The notes under the pieces were generated by a model, which saw nothing but the letters and a program-made list of their open reading frames with translations, was not told the origin of the DNA and ran no database searches. Both the position numbers and the translations under genes were made by a program. Positions 18,193-26,508 of a stretch of DNA of 64,000 nt are shown piece after piece. Location of the stretch: positions 1-64,000 of the forward strand of contig NZ_LMLE01000013.1 of NCBI RefSeq assembly GCF_001422545.1, given 5' to 3'. The DNA comes from Pedobacter sp. Leaf41. Lineage in GTDB: Bacteria > Bacteroidota > Bacteroidia > Sphingobacteriales > Sphingobacteriaceae. Numbering within the stretch: position 1 is the stretch's first letter; each line of letters opens with the position of its first letter.

Positions 18193-19134
18193 ATGCCATT
18201 GCAGTTTAACCCGGTAAAGTTATTTTCCGGAACAGGTTCAAGAGGACTATCACTTAAAATTGCTGAAAGTTACGGCAAACCACTTGGTGATGTTACCATT
18301 CACAAATTCAGTGATGGCGAATTTCAACCTTCTTTTGATGAATCTATCCGCGGCTGCGATGTTTTTTTAATCCAATCTACTTATCAGCCCAGCGATAATT
18401 TAATGGAACTTTTGCTAATGGTTGATGCCGCTAAAAGAGCTTCAGCACATTATATTACTGCAGTTGTTCCTTATTATGGTTTAGCCCGTCAGGATAGAAA
18501 AGATAAACCTCGTGTAGCAATCGGTGCGAAATTGGTAGCTAACTTATTAAAATCTGCAGGTATCCACCGCATCATGACGATGGATTTACATGCAGCACAA
18601 ATACAAGGCTTCTTTGATATTCCGGTGGATCACTTAGATGGATCGGTAATTTTTGTTCCTTATATCAAAAGTTTAAATCTACCTAATTTAACTATTGCAT
18701 CTCCAGATATGGGTGGTTCATACCGGGCCCGTACTTTTGCGAAATTTTTTAATGCAGAGGTAATTATTTGCGATAAACGACGTAAACGTGCCAACGAGAT
18801 CGAATCAATGTCGATTATTGGAGATGTAACCGGGCAAGATGTAGTGTTGATTGATGATATTTGCGATACAGCCGGAACCTTATCAAAAGCTGCTGCTTTG
18901 ATTATGGAAAATGGTGCCGCAAGTGTGAGAGCGGTTTGTACGCATGCAGTACTTTCTGGTAAAGCAGTTGAAACGGTTGAAAATTCGGTGTTAACTGAAT
19001 TAATTGTTACGGATACTATTCCTTTAAGAATTGAAAGTCCGAAAATTAGAGTGCTAAGTACAGCAAGTTTATTTGCAAGAGCAATTGCTAATGTAAACGA
19101 ACATGGCTCGATTAGCGACTTGTTTAGAGTTTAG
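18193..19134 (+). CDS. prs: Ribose-phosphate pyrophosphokinase
   Basis: A 313-residue cytosolic enzyme that makes PRPP from ribose 5-phosphate and ATP for nucleotide, histidine, tryptophan and NAD synthesis. Recognisable segments are FSGTGSRGLSLKIAE at the N-terminus, KFSDGEFQPSFDESIRG, the catalytic flexible-loop region ARQDRKDKPR, DLHAAQIQGFFD, and the PRPP-binding loop VLIDDICDTAGTL. It begins only 20 bases after the tRNA-Gln terminator and I see no separate -7 box, so read-through may contribute to its expression. rplY follows. Confidence 0.97.
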   Translation: MPLQFNPVKLFSGTGSRGLSLKIAESYGKPLGDVTIHKFSDGEFQPSFDESIRGCDVFLIQSTYQPSDNLMELLLMVDAAKRASAHYITAVVPYYGLARQDRKDKPRVAIGAKLVANLLKSAGIHRIMTMDLHAAQIQGFFDIPVDHLDGSVIFVPYIKSLNLPNLTIASPDMGGSYRARTFAKFFNAEVIICDKRRKRANEIESMSIIGDVTGQDVVLIDDICDTAGTLSKAAALIMENGAASVRAVCTHAVLSGKAVETVENSVLTELIVTDTIPLRIESPKIRVLSTASLFARAIANVNEHGSISDLFRV

Positions 19135-19210
19135 CGTTGCGGTAAGCGTGAAAACGCCAAGCGGCATGCGCCAAACAATAGAAAGAGTTTAATAAATAAA
19201 TATAAATAAA

Positions 19211-19795
19211 ATGAAAACAATCGCAATTAGCGGTTCTCCAAGAGAGAACGTAGGGAAACGCGATGCCAAGGAACTTCGCTACGAAGGTAAGGTTCCGGCG
19301 GTATTGTATGGTGGAAAAGAGCAACAACACTTAGCTGTAGTTATTGCTGATTTAAGAGATGTTATTTATACCCCGGAAGTAAATTTTGTGGAAATTGATG
19401 TGAACGGTGCTAAAACTAAAGCTATCGTTAAAGATACTCAATATCACCCACTTACTGACGTGTTAATGCACATCGATTTTCTTCAGTTATTCGACGAGAA
19501 AGAAATCGTGATGGAAATTCCAGTTAAATTAACGGGAACTTCTCCAGGTGTTAAAATGGGGGGTAAATTAATTCAGAAATTACGTAAACTTCGCGTTAAA
19601 GCTTTACCAGCTAACATGCCACAAAACGTTGAAGTAAGCTTAGATAAATTAGAAGTTGGAAGTTTATTCCGTGTTCGCGACTTAAAAGTTGACGGATTCG
19701 TAATTACTAACACTCCTGAAGATACTATCGTTTCTGTTGCAATGTCTAGAGCATTAAAACAAGCAGAAACTGAAGCTGCTAAAGGTAAAAAATAA
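19211..19795 (+). CDS. rplY: 50S ribosomal protein L25 / general stress protein Ctc
   Basis: A 194-residue protein binding 5S rRNA. Residues about 5-95 are the L25 domain (KRDAKELRYEGKVPAVLYGG, then FVEIDVNG and the HIDFLQL segment). Residues about 100-190 are the C-terminal TL5/CTC domain found in the long form of the family. The C-terminus is lysine-rich. It lies 76 bases after prs and ahead of pth, an order common in bacteria. Confidence 0.95.
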   Translation: MKTIAISGSPRENVGKRDAKELRYEGKVPAVLYGGKEQQHLAVVIADLRDVIYTPEVNFVEIDVNGAKTKAIVKDTQYHPLTDVLMHIDFLQLFDEKEIVMEIPVKLTGTSPGVKMGGKLIQKLRKLRVKALPANMPQNVEVSLDKLEVGSLFRVRDLKVDGFVITNTPEDTIVSVAMSRALKQAETEAAKGKK

Positions 19796-19816
19796 TCAAG
19801 TTCTCTTGATTTTAGG

Positions 19817-19850
19817 AAACGGCTCGATGCAAATCGAGCCGTTTTTTTTT
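19817..19850 (+). terminator. Rho-independent terminator after rplY
   Basis: AAACGGCTCGAT and ATCGAGCCGTTT form a perfect 12-base stem with a 4-base loop and a T run. Confidence 0.92.
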
Positions 19851-19929
19851 GCCAGATTTTTTATGTGATCGAAATGCATCTTGCTGAGGGTTAATTTATC
19901 TCGTGAAATTAATATAGATGCCTTTAAGA

Positions 19930-20470
19930 ACGGTCTTCATTGCCTACCTGCAGCAGGCAGGCGAGGTACGACGCAATCTCATTCGATAGATTAATACAAT
20001 AAATAAGACTCTTCAATCGATAAAAAATCGATTTCACCAGCCTGCCGCAGGCAGGTAAGGAGGAATAATAATGTCAATAGTAGGATGACGACTTTTCATG
20101 GTCGATGGAGACACCGACCATTAGAGAAGAATAAGATGACGGCCATTTATACAAACCGCTCATGATTTGGAACCAGCAAGCAGTATCGCACAGCCACGTC
20201 GTCATTCCCGCGCAGGCGGGAATCTTAAAGCGGTGTAAAGGAAATAAGATTAAGATCCCCAGGCAAGCTGAGGATGACGACCGTTTATAGAAGCCGTTAA
20301 TGGTTTGTAGAGCTAACAAGCATTAAAATCTGGTCGTCATTGCCTGCCTGCGGCAGGGAGGGAGAAATGGGAAGTCAAGAAAGTCAATGGTAATTGGGTT
20401 CAACATCTTTTCGATGAATTTTGAGTAGTGAAGATCCTGAAATAAATTCAGGATGACGCTTGAGAGTAGG
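19930..20470. repeat. Intergenic region filled with GC-rich palindromic repeats
   Basis: Variants of CCTGCCTGCGGCAGGCAGG occur at 19943-19961, 20041-20055 and 20343-20358. ATTCCCGC-GCAG-GCGGGAAT lies at 20204-20223, and several AGGATGACG phrases occur between them (for example 20271 and 20451). These are interspersed palindromes, more GC-rich than their surroundings. I see no gene between 19796 and 20529; an 81-codon frame on the minus strand is made of repeats. Confidence 0.6.
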
Positions 20471-20516
20471 ACTTTCAACTAAACGCTCCGAACTCCCAAA
20501 TTTCTACCTTTTTTTC

Positions 20517-20524
20517 TACCTTTG
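20517..20524 (+). promoter_or_regulatory. -7 box of the pth promoter, 5 bases before the start
   Basis: TACCTTTG matches TAnnTTTG and ends 5 bases before the pth ATG, so the transcript should be leaderless or nearly so. Confidence 0.6.
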
Positions 20525-20529
20525 CCGCT

Positions 20530-21090
20530 ATGAAATATCTCATCGTTGGCTTAGGAAATATCGGACCAGAATATGCTCATACTCGTCACAATATAGGTTT
20601 TGATATTGCCGATGAATTGGTGAAGAGCTTAAATGGTAGCTTTGACAACATCCGTTTAGCTTATTATTCGGAAGTAAGTTTTAAGGGGAAAAAGCTTCAT
20701 GTAATCAAACCCACTACGTTTATGAATTTGAGTGGGAAGGCAGTAAACTATTGGATGAAAGAACTAAAGATTGCTCCAGAAAATGTTTTGGTGATCGTAG
20801 ATGATCTTGCGCTTCCCTTAGGAAAATTGCGACTTAAACTTCAAGGTTCGAGTGCTGGCCACAACGGGCTAAAAAGTATTGAAGAAGTTTGTGGCGGACA
20901 AAATTATGCCCGCCTTCGGTTTGGCATCGGTAGCGATTACCCAAAGGGGCGTCAGGTTGATTTTGTGCTGGGTTTATTTGATAAAAATGAGCAGCTCGAA
21001 CTCCCAGCCCTAATAGATAAAAGTGTAGACTTGATTAAGAGTTTTGTTACTATTGGGCCTGCTCATACGATGACGGCTTTTAATAAATAG
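20530..21090 (+). CDS. pth: Peptidyl-tRNA hydrolase
   Basis: A 186-residue cytosolic enzyme that frees tRNA from peptidyl-tRNA dropped by ribosomes. It starts MKYLIVGLGNIGPEYAHTRH, with the catalytic His in TRHNIGF. Also present are FMNLSGKAV, DDLALPLGKLRLKLQGSSAG with the catalytic Asp, and GHNGLKSI. Length is usual. A small conserved gene follows 13 bases later. Confidence 0.96.
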   Translation: MKYLIVGLGNIGPEYAHTRHNIGFDIADELVKSLNGSFDNIRLAYYSEVSFKGKKLHVIKPTTFMNLSGKAVNYWMKELKIAPENVLVIVDDLALPLGKLRLKLQGSSAGHNGLKSIEEVCGGQNYARLRFGIGSDYPKGRQVDFVLGLFDKNEQLELPALIDKSVDLIKSFVTIGPAHTMTAFNK

Positions 21091-21103
21091 AAAAAAAAAT
21101 CTT

Positions 21104-21391
21104 ATGACAGTGTCTGAATTTAAGCAGTCTCTCGCAACCGATCAACCGCCAGTGCAACTAAATGTTGAGTTGACAGCACTCTGGTATGATGGTAAAGGAG
21201 ATTGGGATAATGCGCATAAACAAGTCGATCACCTTAATAGTGCGTCAGCATCTTTGATACACGCATATTTGCATCGAAAAGAAGGTGACATCTGGAATGC
21301 AGATTACTGGTATGCAAGAGCCAAAGAAACTCGTCCAGATATCTCTTTGGAAGAAGAATGGAATCAACTAGTTACTCGATTCCTTAACTAA
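21104..21391 (+). CDS. Small conserved protein of unknown function downstream of pth
   Basis: A 95-residue soluble protein with no signal peptide or membrane segment. It is rich in Trp, His and Asp, with the striking stretches ALWYDGKGDWDNAHK and AYLHRKEGDIWNADYWYAR, which recall a short TPR-like helix pair. I have seen similar short proteins in Bacteroidota but know no function. It probably shares a transcript with pth (13-base gap), followed by a terminator. Confidence 0.75.
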   Translation: MTVSEFKQSLATDQPPVQLNVELTALWYDGKGDWDNAHKQVDHLNSASASLIHAYLHRKEGDIWNADYWYARAKETRPDISLEEEWNQLVTRFLN

Positions 21392-21464
21392 TTTCTCTGG
21401 CCAGATCTCAGTAATAGTATTGCTCAATAGTTATTATTGGAGATGAAGGTGAATTTTTCCCAAA

Positions 21465-21492
21465 AAAAAGACCATCTTTCGATGGTCTTTTT
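21465..21492. terminator. Bidirectional terminator between convergent genes
   Basis: AAAAAGACCATC and GATGGTCTTTTT form a perfect 12-base stem with loop TTTC. A and T runs on the two sides allow use on both strands. Confidence 0.9.
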
Positions 21493-21512
21493 GATATATT
21501 TTTTATTAATGA

Positions 21513-22178
21513 TTACTTCACTTGTTCCTGAGCTCTGGAAATATAAGCATCAATCATTTGTGCTTCAGCGCTTTCGGGATATTGTGTTTTGATTTTTGTG
21601 TAAGCATCAACAGCGCCCTTAAAGTCTTTTTGGTTTTCTGCAACCAGTCCTAATTTTTTAAGAAACATTGGAGAAGTAAACTTGCTTGCTTTGTCTGAAG
21701 CTTTCTTGTAGTAGGTAGTAGCCTGTTTGTAATCTTTCAACTCACTGTAAGCATCTCCAAGTAATCCTAAAGCCAATGGGTCTGCAACTGGGCTACCAGT
21801 AGCGCTATATTTGCTTAACGATTCAATGGCTTGTTTGTAATCGCCTTTGCGCAGATAAATTCCACCTAGGTATAAATTGGCTAAATTAGCCGATTTTGTA
21901 TTGTCGTATTCTTTAGCAATTTGTTCTAAACCTGGATATCCACCTTCACCTTTAATGGCTTTGTTTGATAAAGAATCTACACCGATAAATTGTTCAGCTT
22001 TAAACATTTTGCTTGCAGCTTCTTCAGCACGGTCTTTTAAATACACACCTTGGTACCAAAGATATACTAAGATTAATAAAACTACAGCACCTGCTATAAA
22101 TAATAAGCTCTTAGTGTTTTCCTGTAAAAATGAACCTTTTTTAATAGGTTGAATTGTCTGGTTATCTGTTGTAGACAT
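21513..22178 (-). CDS. Membrane-anchored TPR protein (YfgM-like)
   Basis: A 221-residue protein with one membrane helix at about residues 24-44 (SLLFIAGAVVLLILVYLWY) and a periplasmic part made of TPR units (about 90-215; for example ANLYLGGIYLRKGDYKQAIE and ALGLLGDAYSELKDYKQATT). The layout resembles YfgM/ancillary SecYEG-type TPR proteins; partners here are unknown. It is divergent from recF. Confidence 0.85.
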   Translation of the reverse strand: MSTTDNQTIQPIKKGSFLQENTKSLLFIAGAVVLLILVYLWYQGVYLKDRAEEAASKMFKAEQFIGVDSLSNKAIKGEGGYPGLEQIAKEYDNTKSANLANLYLGGIYLRKGDYKQAIESLSKYSATGSPVADPLALGLLGDAYSELKDYKQATTYYKKASDKASKFTSPMFLKKLGLVAENQKDFKGAVDAYTKIKTQYPESAEAQMIDAYISRAQEQVK

Positions 22179-22202
22179 GTTTGTTTAAAAAATTTAAGAT
22201 TG

Positions 22203-22210
22203 CAAAAATA
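22203..22210 (-). promoter_or_regulatory. -7 box for the TPR gene
   Basis: TATTTTTG on the minus strand matches TAnnTTTG, 24 bases before the start codon. Confidence 0.5.
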
Positions 22211-22303
22211 CATTTTTCAATCAAAGAATCAATCTTTATTTTGAAGTATTTAATTAAACATTAGTTATTTAGAGGGTAAAAAACGGTAAATTGCGCCATA
22301 TTT

Positions 22304-23407
22304 ATGTGGTTAAAGAATATTACGCTTCTAAATTTTAAAAACTATAACGATGCCGATATCCAATTTTCGGATACGGTAAACGTTTTCACAGGTAATAATG
22401 GCTCGGGCAAAACAAATATGCTCGATGCGATTCATTATCTGTGCCTATGCAAAAGCTACTTTAATCCAATTGATGGGCAACAGATCAAAACTGGCCAGGA
22501 AATTTTCATGATTCAGGGAGATTTTGATCGCAGCAGCAAAAATGAAAAGATTTCTTGCGGAGTAAAACGTAATCAGAAAAAGCAGTTCAAGCGCAATAAA
22601 AAGGAATATGATAAGCTGGCTGATCACATTGGCCTTTTTCCGGTGGTGATGGTATCTCCTTATGATGTAAACCTGATTATGGAAGGGAGCGAGGAACGGA
22701 GGAAATTTATCGACAATGTGATTTCTCAAACCGATTCGCATTATCTGGATCAGCTGATTTCTTACAATCGAATTCTTTTAAATAGAAATGCATTTTTAAA
22801 ACAGATTGCCATCAGCCGCAAATACGATCCAGCTTTATTGGAGATTTTAGACGAACAACTGGTAACGGCAGGCGATAAAATTTTTGCTATCCGTAAAGCA
22901 TTTATGGATCAGTTTATCCCGCTATTTAATCAATATTATATCTACCTTACAGAAAATAAAGAAACTGTAGAGCTCAATTATCAGTCGCAATTAAACGATG
23001 CCAGTTTTAACCATTTGTTGGCAAAATCAGTAGAAAAAGATCGGGTTTTAGAAAGAACGACTACTGGAATTCATAAAGATGAATTGGCTTTCGTAATCAG
23101 CGGGATGCCCCTGAAAAAATTCGGTTCACAAGGACAGCAGAAATCTTTTTTGATTGCTTTAAAGCTGGCGCAATATGCTTACCTGGCTAAAAATAAAGGT
23201 TTTAAACCTTTGCTTTTGCTGGATGATATCTTTGATAAATTGGATGATAGCCGGGTACAAAAATTGATGCAAATGGTTTCTCACCACGATTTTGGTCAAA
23301 TATTTATTACCGATACGGGTAAAGAAAGGGTGAAATCGATTTTTGAAAACATAGATGTTGATGTAACTTTGTTTGAAGTGGAGGAGGGACAAATAAAAAA
23401 TGCGTAA
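22304..23407 (+). CDS. recF: DNA replication and repair protein RecF
   Basis: A 367-residue SMC-like ATPase that helps load RecA at single-strand gaps. The N-terminus is MWLKNITLLNFKNYNDADIQ, and the Walker A is GNNGSGKTN near residue 33. The ABC signature region is GSQGQQKSFLIALKLA and the Walker B is LLLLDDIFDKLD. Length is normal. Its last bases overlap the start of the DUF721 gene by 8 bases, implying an operon and translational coupling. Confidence 0.96.
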   Translation: MWLKNITLLNFKNYNDADIQFSDTVNVFTGNNGSGKTNMLDAIHYLCLCKSYFNPIDGQQIKTGQEIFMIQGDFDRSSKNEKISCGVKRNQKKQFKRNKKEYDKLADHIGLFPVVMVSPYDVNLIMEGSEERRKFIDNVISQTDSHYLDQLISYNRILLNRNAFLKQIAISRKYDPALLEILDEQLVTAGDKIFAIRKAFMDQFIPLFNQYYIYLTENKETVELNYQSQLNDASFNHLLAKSVEKDRVLERTTTGIHKDELAFVISGMPLKKFGSQGQQKSFLIALKLAQYAYLAKNKGFKPLLLLDDIFDKLDDSRVQKLMQMVSHHDFGQIFITDTGKERVKSIFENIDVDVTLFEVEEGQIKNA

Positions 23408-23690
23408 ACCTAATGATTTAACTATGAAAGATGCCGTTAGCAAAATGCTCGACGTGTATCGCTTACGCCGTAAGTTTGACGAAACTTCTATTTTAGCTGT
23501 TTGGCCAGAAATAATGGGGACAGCTATTGCCAATAGAACCACTCAAATTTATATTCATGATAAGAAACTATTTATTAGAATCGAATCGTCGGTTATAAAA
23601 AATGAGTTAGTAATGGTGCGCCAAGGGATAATTCGAAAACTAAATGAGCATGCAGGTAGTCAAGTGATTACCGAAATGGTTTTTCTTTGA
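23400..23690 (+). CDS. DUF721 (DciA-like) protein
   Basis: A 96-residue protein of the DUF721 family, which includes DciA, a loader of the replicative helicase. Visible family features are VYRLRRKFDETSILAVWPEI near the N-terminus and IRIESSVIKNELVMVRQGII in the C-terminal half. The 8-base overlap with recF places it in a replication/repair operon, which supports the DciA-like reading; helicase loading itself is inferred. Confidence 0.88.
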   Translation: MRKPNDLTMKDAVSKMLDVYRLRRKFDETSILAVWPEIMGTAIANRTTQIYIHDKKLFIRIESSVIKNELVMVRQGIIRKLNEHAGSQVITEMVFL

Positions 23691-23701
23691 AAATATGTGA
23701 T

Positions 23702-23744
23702 AACAAAAAGGGCTGGCAAATTTAATTTACGAGCCCTTTTTGTT
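23702..23744. terminator. Bidirectional terminator after recF-DUF721
   Basis: AACAAAAAGGGCT and AGCCCTTTTTGTT form a 13-base perfect stem around a 17-base loop, between two convergent genes. Confidence 0.82.
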
Positions 23745-23788
23745 AAGCTTTGACTTAGGCCTCTGGACTTCAGACTCAAGACTGAAAA

Positions 23789-23965
23789 CTAGCTCCTTCC
23801 GCCGCCAAATATTTTGGCAAGAATCCAGATGAGTAGTGCAACCACTACTACAACTATAATGACACCCGACCAAACGCCGGCTTTAAATATACCTCCAACA
23901 AGTTCACAACTGCTTAAGGTAGTGCATAAAAATGCGATTAGTGCTATAGGTAATATCTTTTTCAT
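23789..23965 (-). CDS. Small lipoprotein with a C-terminal membrane segment
   Basis: A 58-residue protein beginning MKKILPIALIAFLCTTLSSC, a signal peptide with lipobox Cys20, then ELVGGIFKAGVWSG and a strongly hydrophobic segment of about 17 residues ending in LAKIFGGG. A longer frame reaching 24001 exists, but the internal ATG gives a canonical signal peptide. Small proteins of this shape recur in Bacteroidota; function unknown. It is likely an inner-membrane or lipid-anchored protein. Confidence 0.72.
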   Translation of the reverse strand: MKKILPIALIAFLCTTLSSCELVGGIFKAGVWSGVIIVVVVVALLIWILAKIFGGGRS

Positions 23966-24022
23966 ATTGATGTTAATTATGTATATCCTAACATCAATCA
24001 TTACATAAAGTTTTAATTAAGG

Positions 24023-24793
24023 CTATTTACCGTTAACTTTTAACAATTCTACCTCAAAAATTAAAGCACTATAAGGTGGGATATCTGCTCCTGCACCACG
24101 TTCGCCATAAGCCAAGTGATAAGGAATGAAGAACTTATATTTAGAACCAGCAGGCATTAATTGAACACCTTCAGTCCAGCCTGGAATAACTCTGTTCAAA
24201 GGAAAACTAATTGGCTCACCTCTATCGTAAGAACTATCAAATTGTTTACCGTTTAATAAGGTTCCTTTATAATGAACTAAAACTGAATCGGTAGCTGTAG
24301 GTTTTACGCCAGTTCCGGCTGTTAAAACTTCGTACTGTAACCCACTGGCAGTTGTTTGAACGCCAGCACGTTTTTTGTTTTCTTCTAAAAACTCTTGTCC
24401 TTCTTTTATCATGGGTGCAAATTTAATTTTGTTAGCTTCATTTTCTGCCTTGGTTTTTACTGCTGATGCTTTTGTGATCGCATCATTAATATATTGCTGC
24501 GCTTGTTGTTGCGTTAATGCCACTTTGGCGCCTGCAAAAGCGTCTTTCAAGCCTTTTAGTAAGGCTTCGTAGTTTAAAGTTGATAAACCAGTAGATTTTA
24601 AACTAGTGCCCATCGACGTTCCAAAAGCATAACTGGTAGAATCTAAACCAGATTTTAATGCTATTGTTCCCGGAATGGTTTTCGAAGTGGCTATGGTTTT
24701 TTTAGCTACGGGCTTTTTTGCTACAGTCTTGGTTTGCGCATTTGCCGAAATAGCGATACCTGAGATACATACCGCCAATAAAAATTTTTTCAT
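24023..24793 (-). CDS. Periplasmic FKBP-type peptidyl-prolyl isomerase (FkpA/Mip-like)
   Basis: A 256-residue exported foldase. Residues 1-19 are a signal peptide, about 50-145 the helical dimerisation domain found before FKBP in FkpA/Mip, and about 160-253 the FKBP domain. The FKBP domain has VLVHYKGTLLNGKQFDSSYD, VIPGWTEGVQLMPAG and PYHLAYGERGAG, which retain the conserved aspartate, tryptophan and tyrosine of an active isomerase. It is the first of three FKBP genes within 5 kb. Confidence 0.94.
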   Translation of the reverse strand: MKKFLLAVCISGIAISANAQTKTVAKKPVAKKTIATSKTIPGTIALKSGLDSTSYAFGTSMGTSLKSTGLSTLNYEALLKGLKDAFAGAKVALTQQQAQQYINDAITKASAVKTKAENEANKIKFAPMIKEGQEFLEENKKRAGVQTTASGLQYEVLTAGTGVKPTATDSVLVHYKGTLLNGKQFDSSYDRGEPISFPLNRVIPGWTEGVQLMPAGSKYKFFIPYHLAYGERGAGADIPPYSALIFEVELLKVNGK

Positions 24794-24871
24794 TATGGAA
24801 ATTGTGTTAATATTCCAACGCTGAGTTGGATGGATTATTTTAAGGCTGAAAGATACAAAATAGATAAAACA

Positions 24872-24896
24872 ATAAAACCCCGAAAAATCGAGGTTT
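24872..24896 (-). terminator. Terminator downstream of ndk
   Basis: On the minus strand AAACCTCGA and TCGGGGTTT pair with one wobble, followed by TATTG; the stem is strong but the T tract is short. Confidence 0.6.
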
Positions 24897-24923
24897 CATT
24901 ATAATATTCTCTTTTTCTAAAAA

Positions 24924-25343
24924 CTAGAAACGTTCGTCTGCCTTGAAGAAGAAGTTACCTTCAATTTCTGCGTTCTCGTCAGAGTCCGATCCGTGAACTG
25001 CATTTGCATCAATTGATTTAGCATATTTTTGACGGATAGTTCCTTCAGCCGCTTCAGCTGGATTAGTAGCACCGATTAACTTTCTAAAATCTTCAATTGC
25101 ATTATCTTTTTCTAAAATAGCAGCAACGATAGGGCCTGAAGACATAAAGCTTACCAAATCCTTGTAAAACGGACGTTCAGCGTGAACAGCATAAAACTGG
25201 CCAGCAGTTTCATCAGTTAGCTTAGTATATTTTAATGCGATGATTTTGAAACCTGCATTGGTAATGTCATTTATGATCGATCCGATGTGGCCGTTAGCAA
25301 CAGCATCAGGCTTGATCATTGTAAAAGTTCTGTTAGTGCTCAT
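24924..25343 (-). CDS. ndk: Nucleoside diphosphate kinase
   Basis: A 139-residue cytosolic enzyme that equalises nucleoside di- and triphosphate pools using a phosphohistidine intermediate. It begins with RTFTMIKPDAVANGHIG, and the active-site histidine lies in NAVHGSDSDENAEIEG. Length fits the hexameric bacterial enzyme. Confidence 0.97.
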   Translation of the reverse strand: MSTNRTFTMIKPDAVANGHIGSIINDITNAGFKIIALKYTKLTDETAGQFYAVHAERPFYKDLVSFMSSGPIVAAILEKDNAIEDFRKLIGATNPAEAAEGTIRQKYAKSIDANAVHGSDSDENAEIEGNFFFKADERF

Positions 25344-25365
25344 TGTATTGTTATGAAATTTTCTG

Positions 25366-25373
25366 CAAAAATA
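25366..25373 (-). promoter_or_regulatory. -7 box of the ndk promoter
   Basis: TATTTTTG on the minus strand, 22 bases before the ndk ATG. Confidence 0.5.
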
Positions 25374-25437
25374 CGTTTTAATTGATGAATATTAAAAGGA
25401 TAACGTTAAATACCCGATATTAATATTAATTTTTACT

Positions 25438-25445
25438 TAGCTTTG
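25438..25445 (+). promoter_or_regulatory. -7 box of the NrnA-like gene
   Basis: TAGCTTTG matches TAnnTTTG and lies 15 bases before ATG 25461. A possible TTG start at 25443 falls inside this box, which argues for the ATG. Confidence 0.6.
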
Positions 25446-25460
25446 CAACGCAAAAAATAT

Positions 25461-26471
25461 ATGTTAACATTAACTGAATTAAAATCCCTGTTGGCTACGC
25501 CACAACGAATTGTGATTACAACGCATCACAAACCTGACGGCGATGCGATGGGCTCATCATTAGGTTTATACGGATATTTGATTCAAAAAGGACACCATGT
25601 TAGAGTGGTTACACCAACAGATTATCCAACTTTTTTGCATTGGATGCCAAATAATGGCGATGTAATTATTTTTACCGAAGAGCAGGAAAAGGCCGCCAAA
25701 TTAGTAGATGAAGCTTCGATCATTTTTTGTCTTGACTTTAATACTTTAAGTCGCATTAACGAACTTGGCGAATTAGTTCGGGCTGCAGGGGCTAAAAAGG
25801 TAATGATTGATCATCATTTAGAGCCTGAAGATTTCGACGATTACCGCCATTGGGATATCAACGCTTGCGCCGCTGCACAACTCGTTTACGATTTTATCGT
25901 CAATCAACTCGAAGATAAGGCAGGAATTAATAAAGATGTGGCTTCATGTTTATACACGGGCATCATGACTGATTCTGGTTCATTTCGTTTCGAATCGGCA
26001 ACATCAAATGTTTATCGCATAGCAGCAGATCTGATCGATCTTGGAGCCGAACATTGGAAAATTCATCAGGCAGTATATGATAATGCAAGCGAAGATCGCT
26101 TACGTTTTCTAGGTTATTGCTTATCTAACAAATTAGAAGTAATTAGAGAATACAATACCGCAATTATCTCGGTTACTAAAGAAGAACTGTCGCGTTTTAA
26201 AAGCGAAACTGGCGATACTGAAGGCGTAGTAAATTACGCGTTATCGATAAATGGCGTTCGTCTGGCTGCTTTAATTGTTGAAAGATCAGATAAGGTAAAA
26301 TTATCAGTAAGATCAACAGGCGATTTTCCGGCCAATGAAATTTGCAAAAAATATTTCAATGGCGGCGGACATAGAAATGCTGCTGGCGGTGCTTCAGAAA
26401 AACCTTTGGACGAAGTGGTGAATGAGTTCAAATCGATATTAGAAGAATATAAAAATCAATTAATTGCATAA
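25461..26471 (+). CDS. DHH-family phosphoesterase, NrnA-like (nano-RNase / pAp phosphatase)
   Basis: A 336-residue cytosolic phosphoesterase expected to degrade very short RNAs and/or dephosphorylate pAp. Metal-binding motifs are visible: THHKPDGDAMGSS near the N-terminus, DFNTLSR, the DHH motif in VMIDHHLEP, and MTDSGSFRFE. The C-terminal DHHA1 domain carries the substrate-binding FNGGGHRNAAGG. I chose ATG 25461 because an upstream TTG overlaps the promoter box. An FKBP lipoprotein gene begins 37 bases after the stop. Confidence 0.92.
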   Translation: MLTLTELKSLLATPQRIVITTHHKPDGDAMGSSLGLYGYLIQKGHHVRVVTPTDYPTFLHWMPNNGDVIIFTEEQEKAAKLVDEASIIFCLDFNTLSRINELGELVRAAGAKKVMIDHHLEPEDFDDYRHWDINACAAAQLVYDFIVNQLEDKAGINKDVASCLYTGIMTDSGSFRFESATSNVYRIAADLIDLGAEHWKIHQAVYDNASEDRLRFLGYCLSNKLEVIREYNTAIISVTKEELSRFKSETGDTEGVVNYALSINGVRLAALIVERSDKVKLSVRSTGDFPANEICKKYFNGGGHRNAAGGASEKPLDEVVNEFKSILEEYKNQLIA

Positions 26472-26508
26472 AGCAAGAAACCAAATAAAAACAAGTTTAA
26501 TTATAAAA

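Noticed and set aside
20074..20319. An 81-codon minus-strand frame between rplY and pth
   Set aside because: It consists of GC-rich palindromic repeats.
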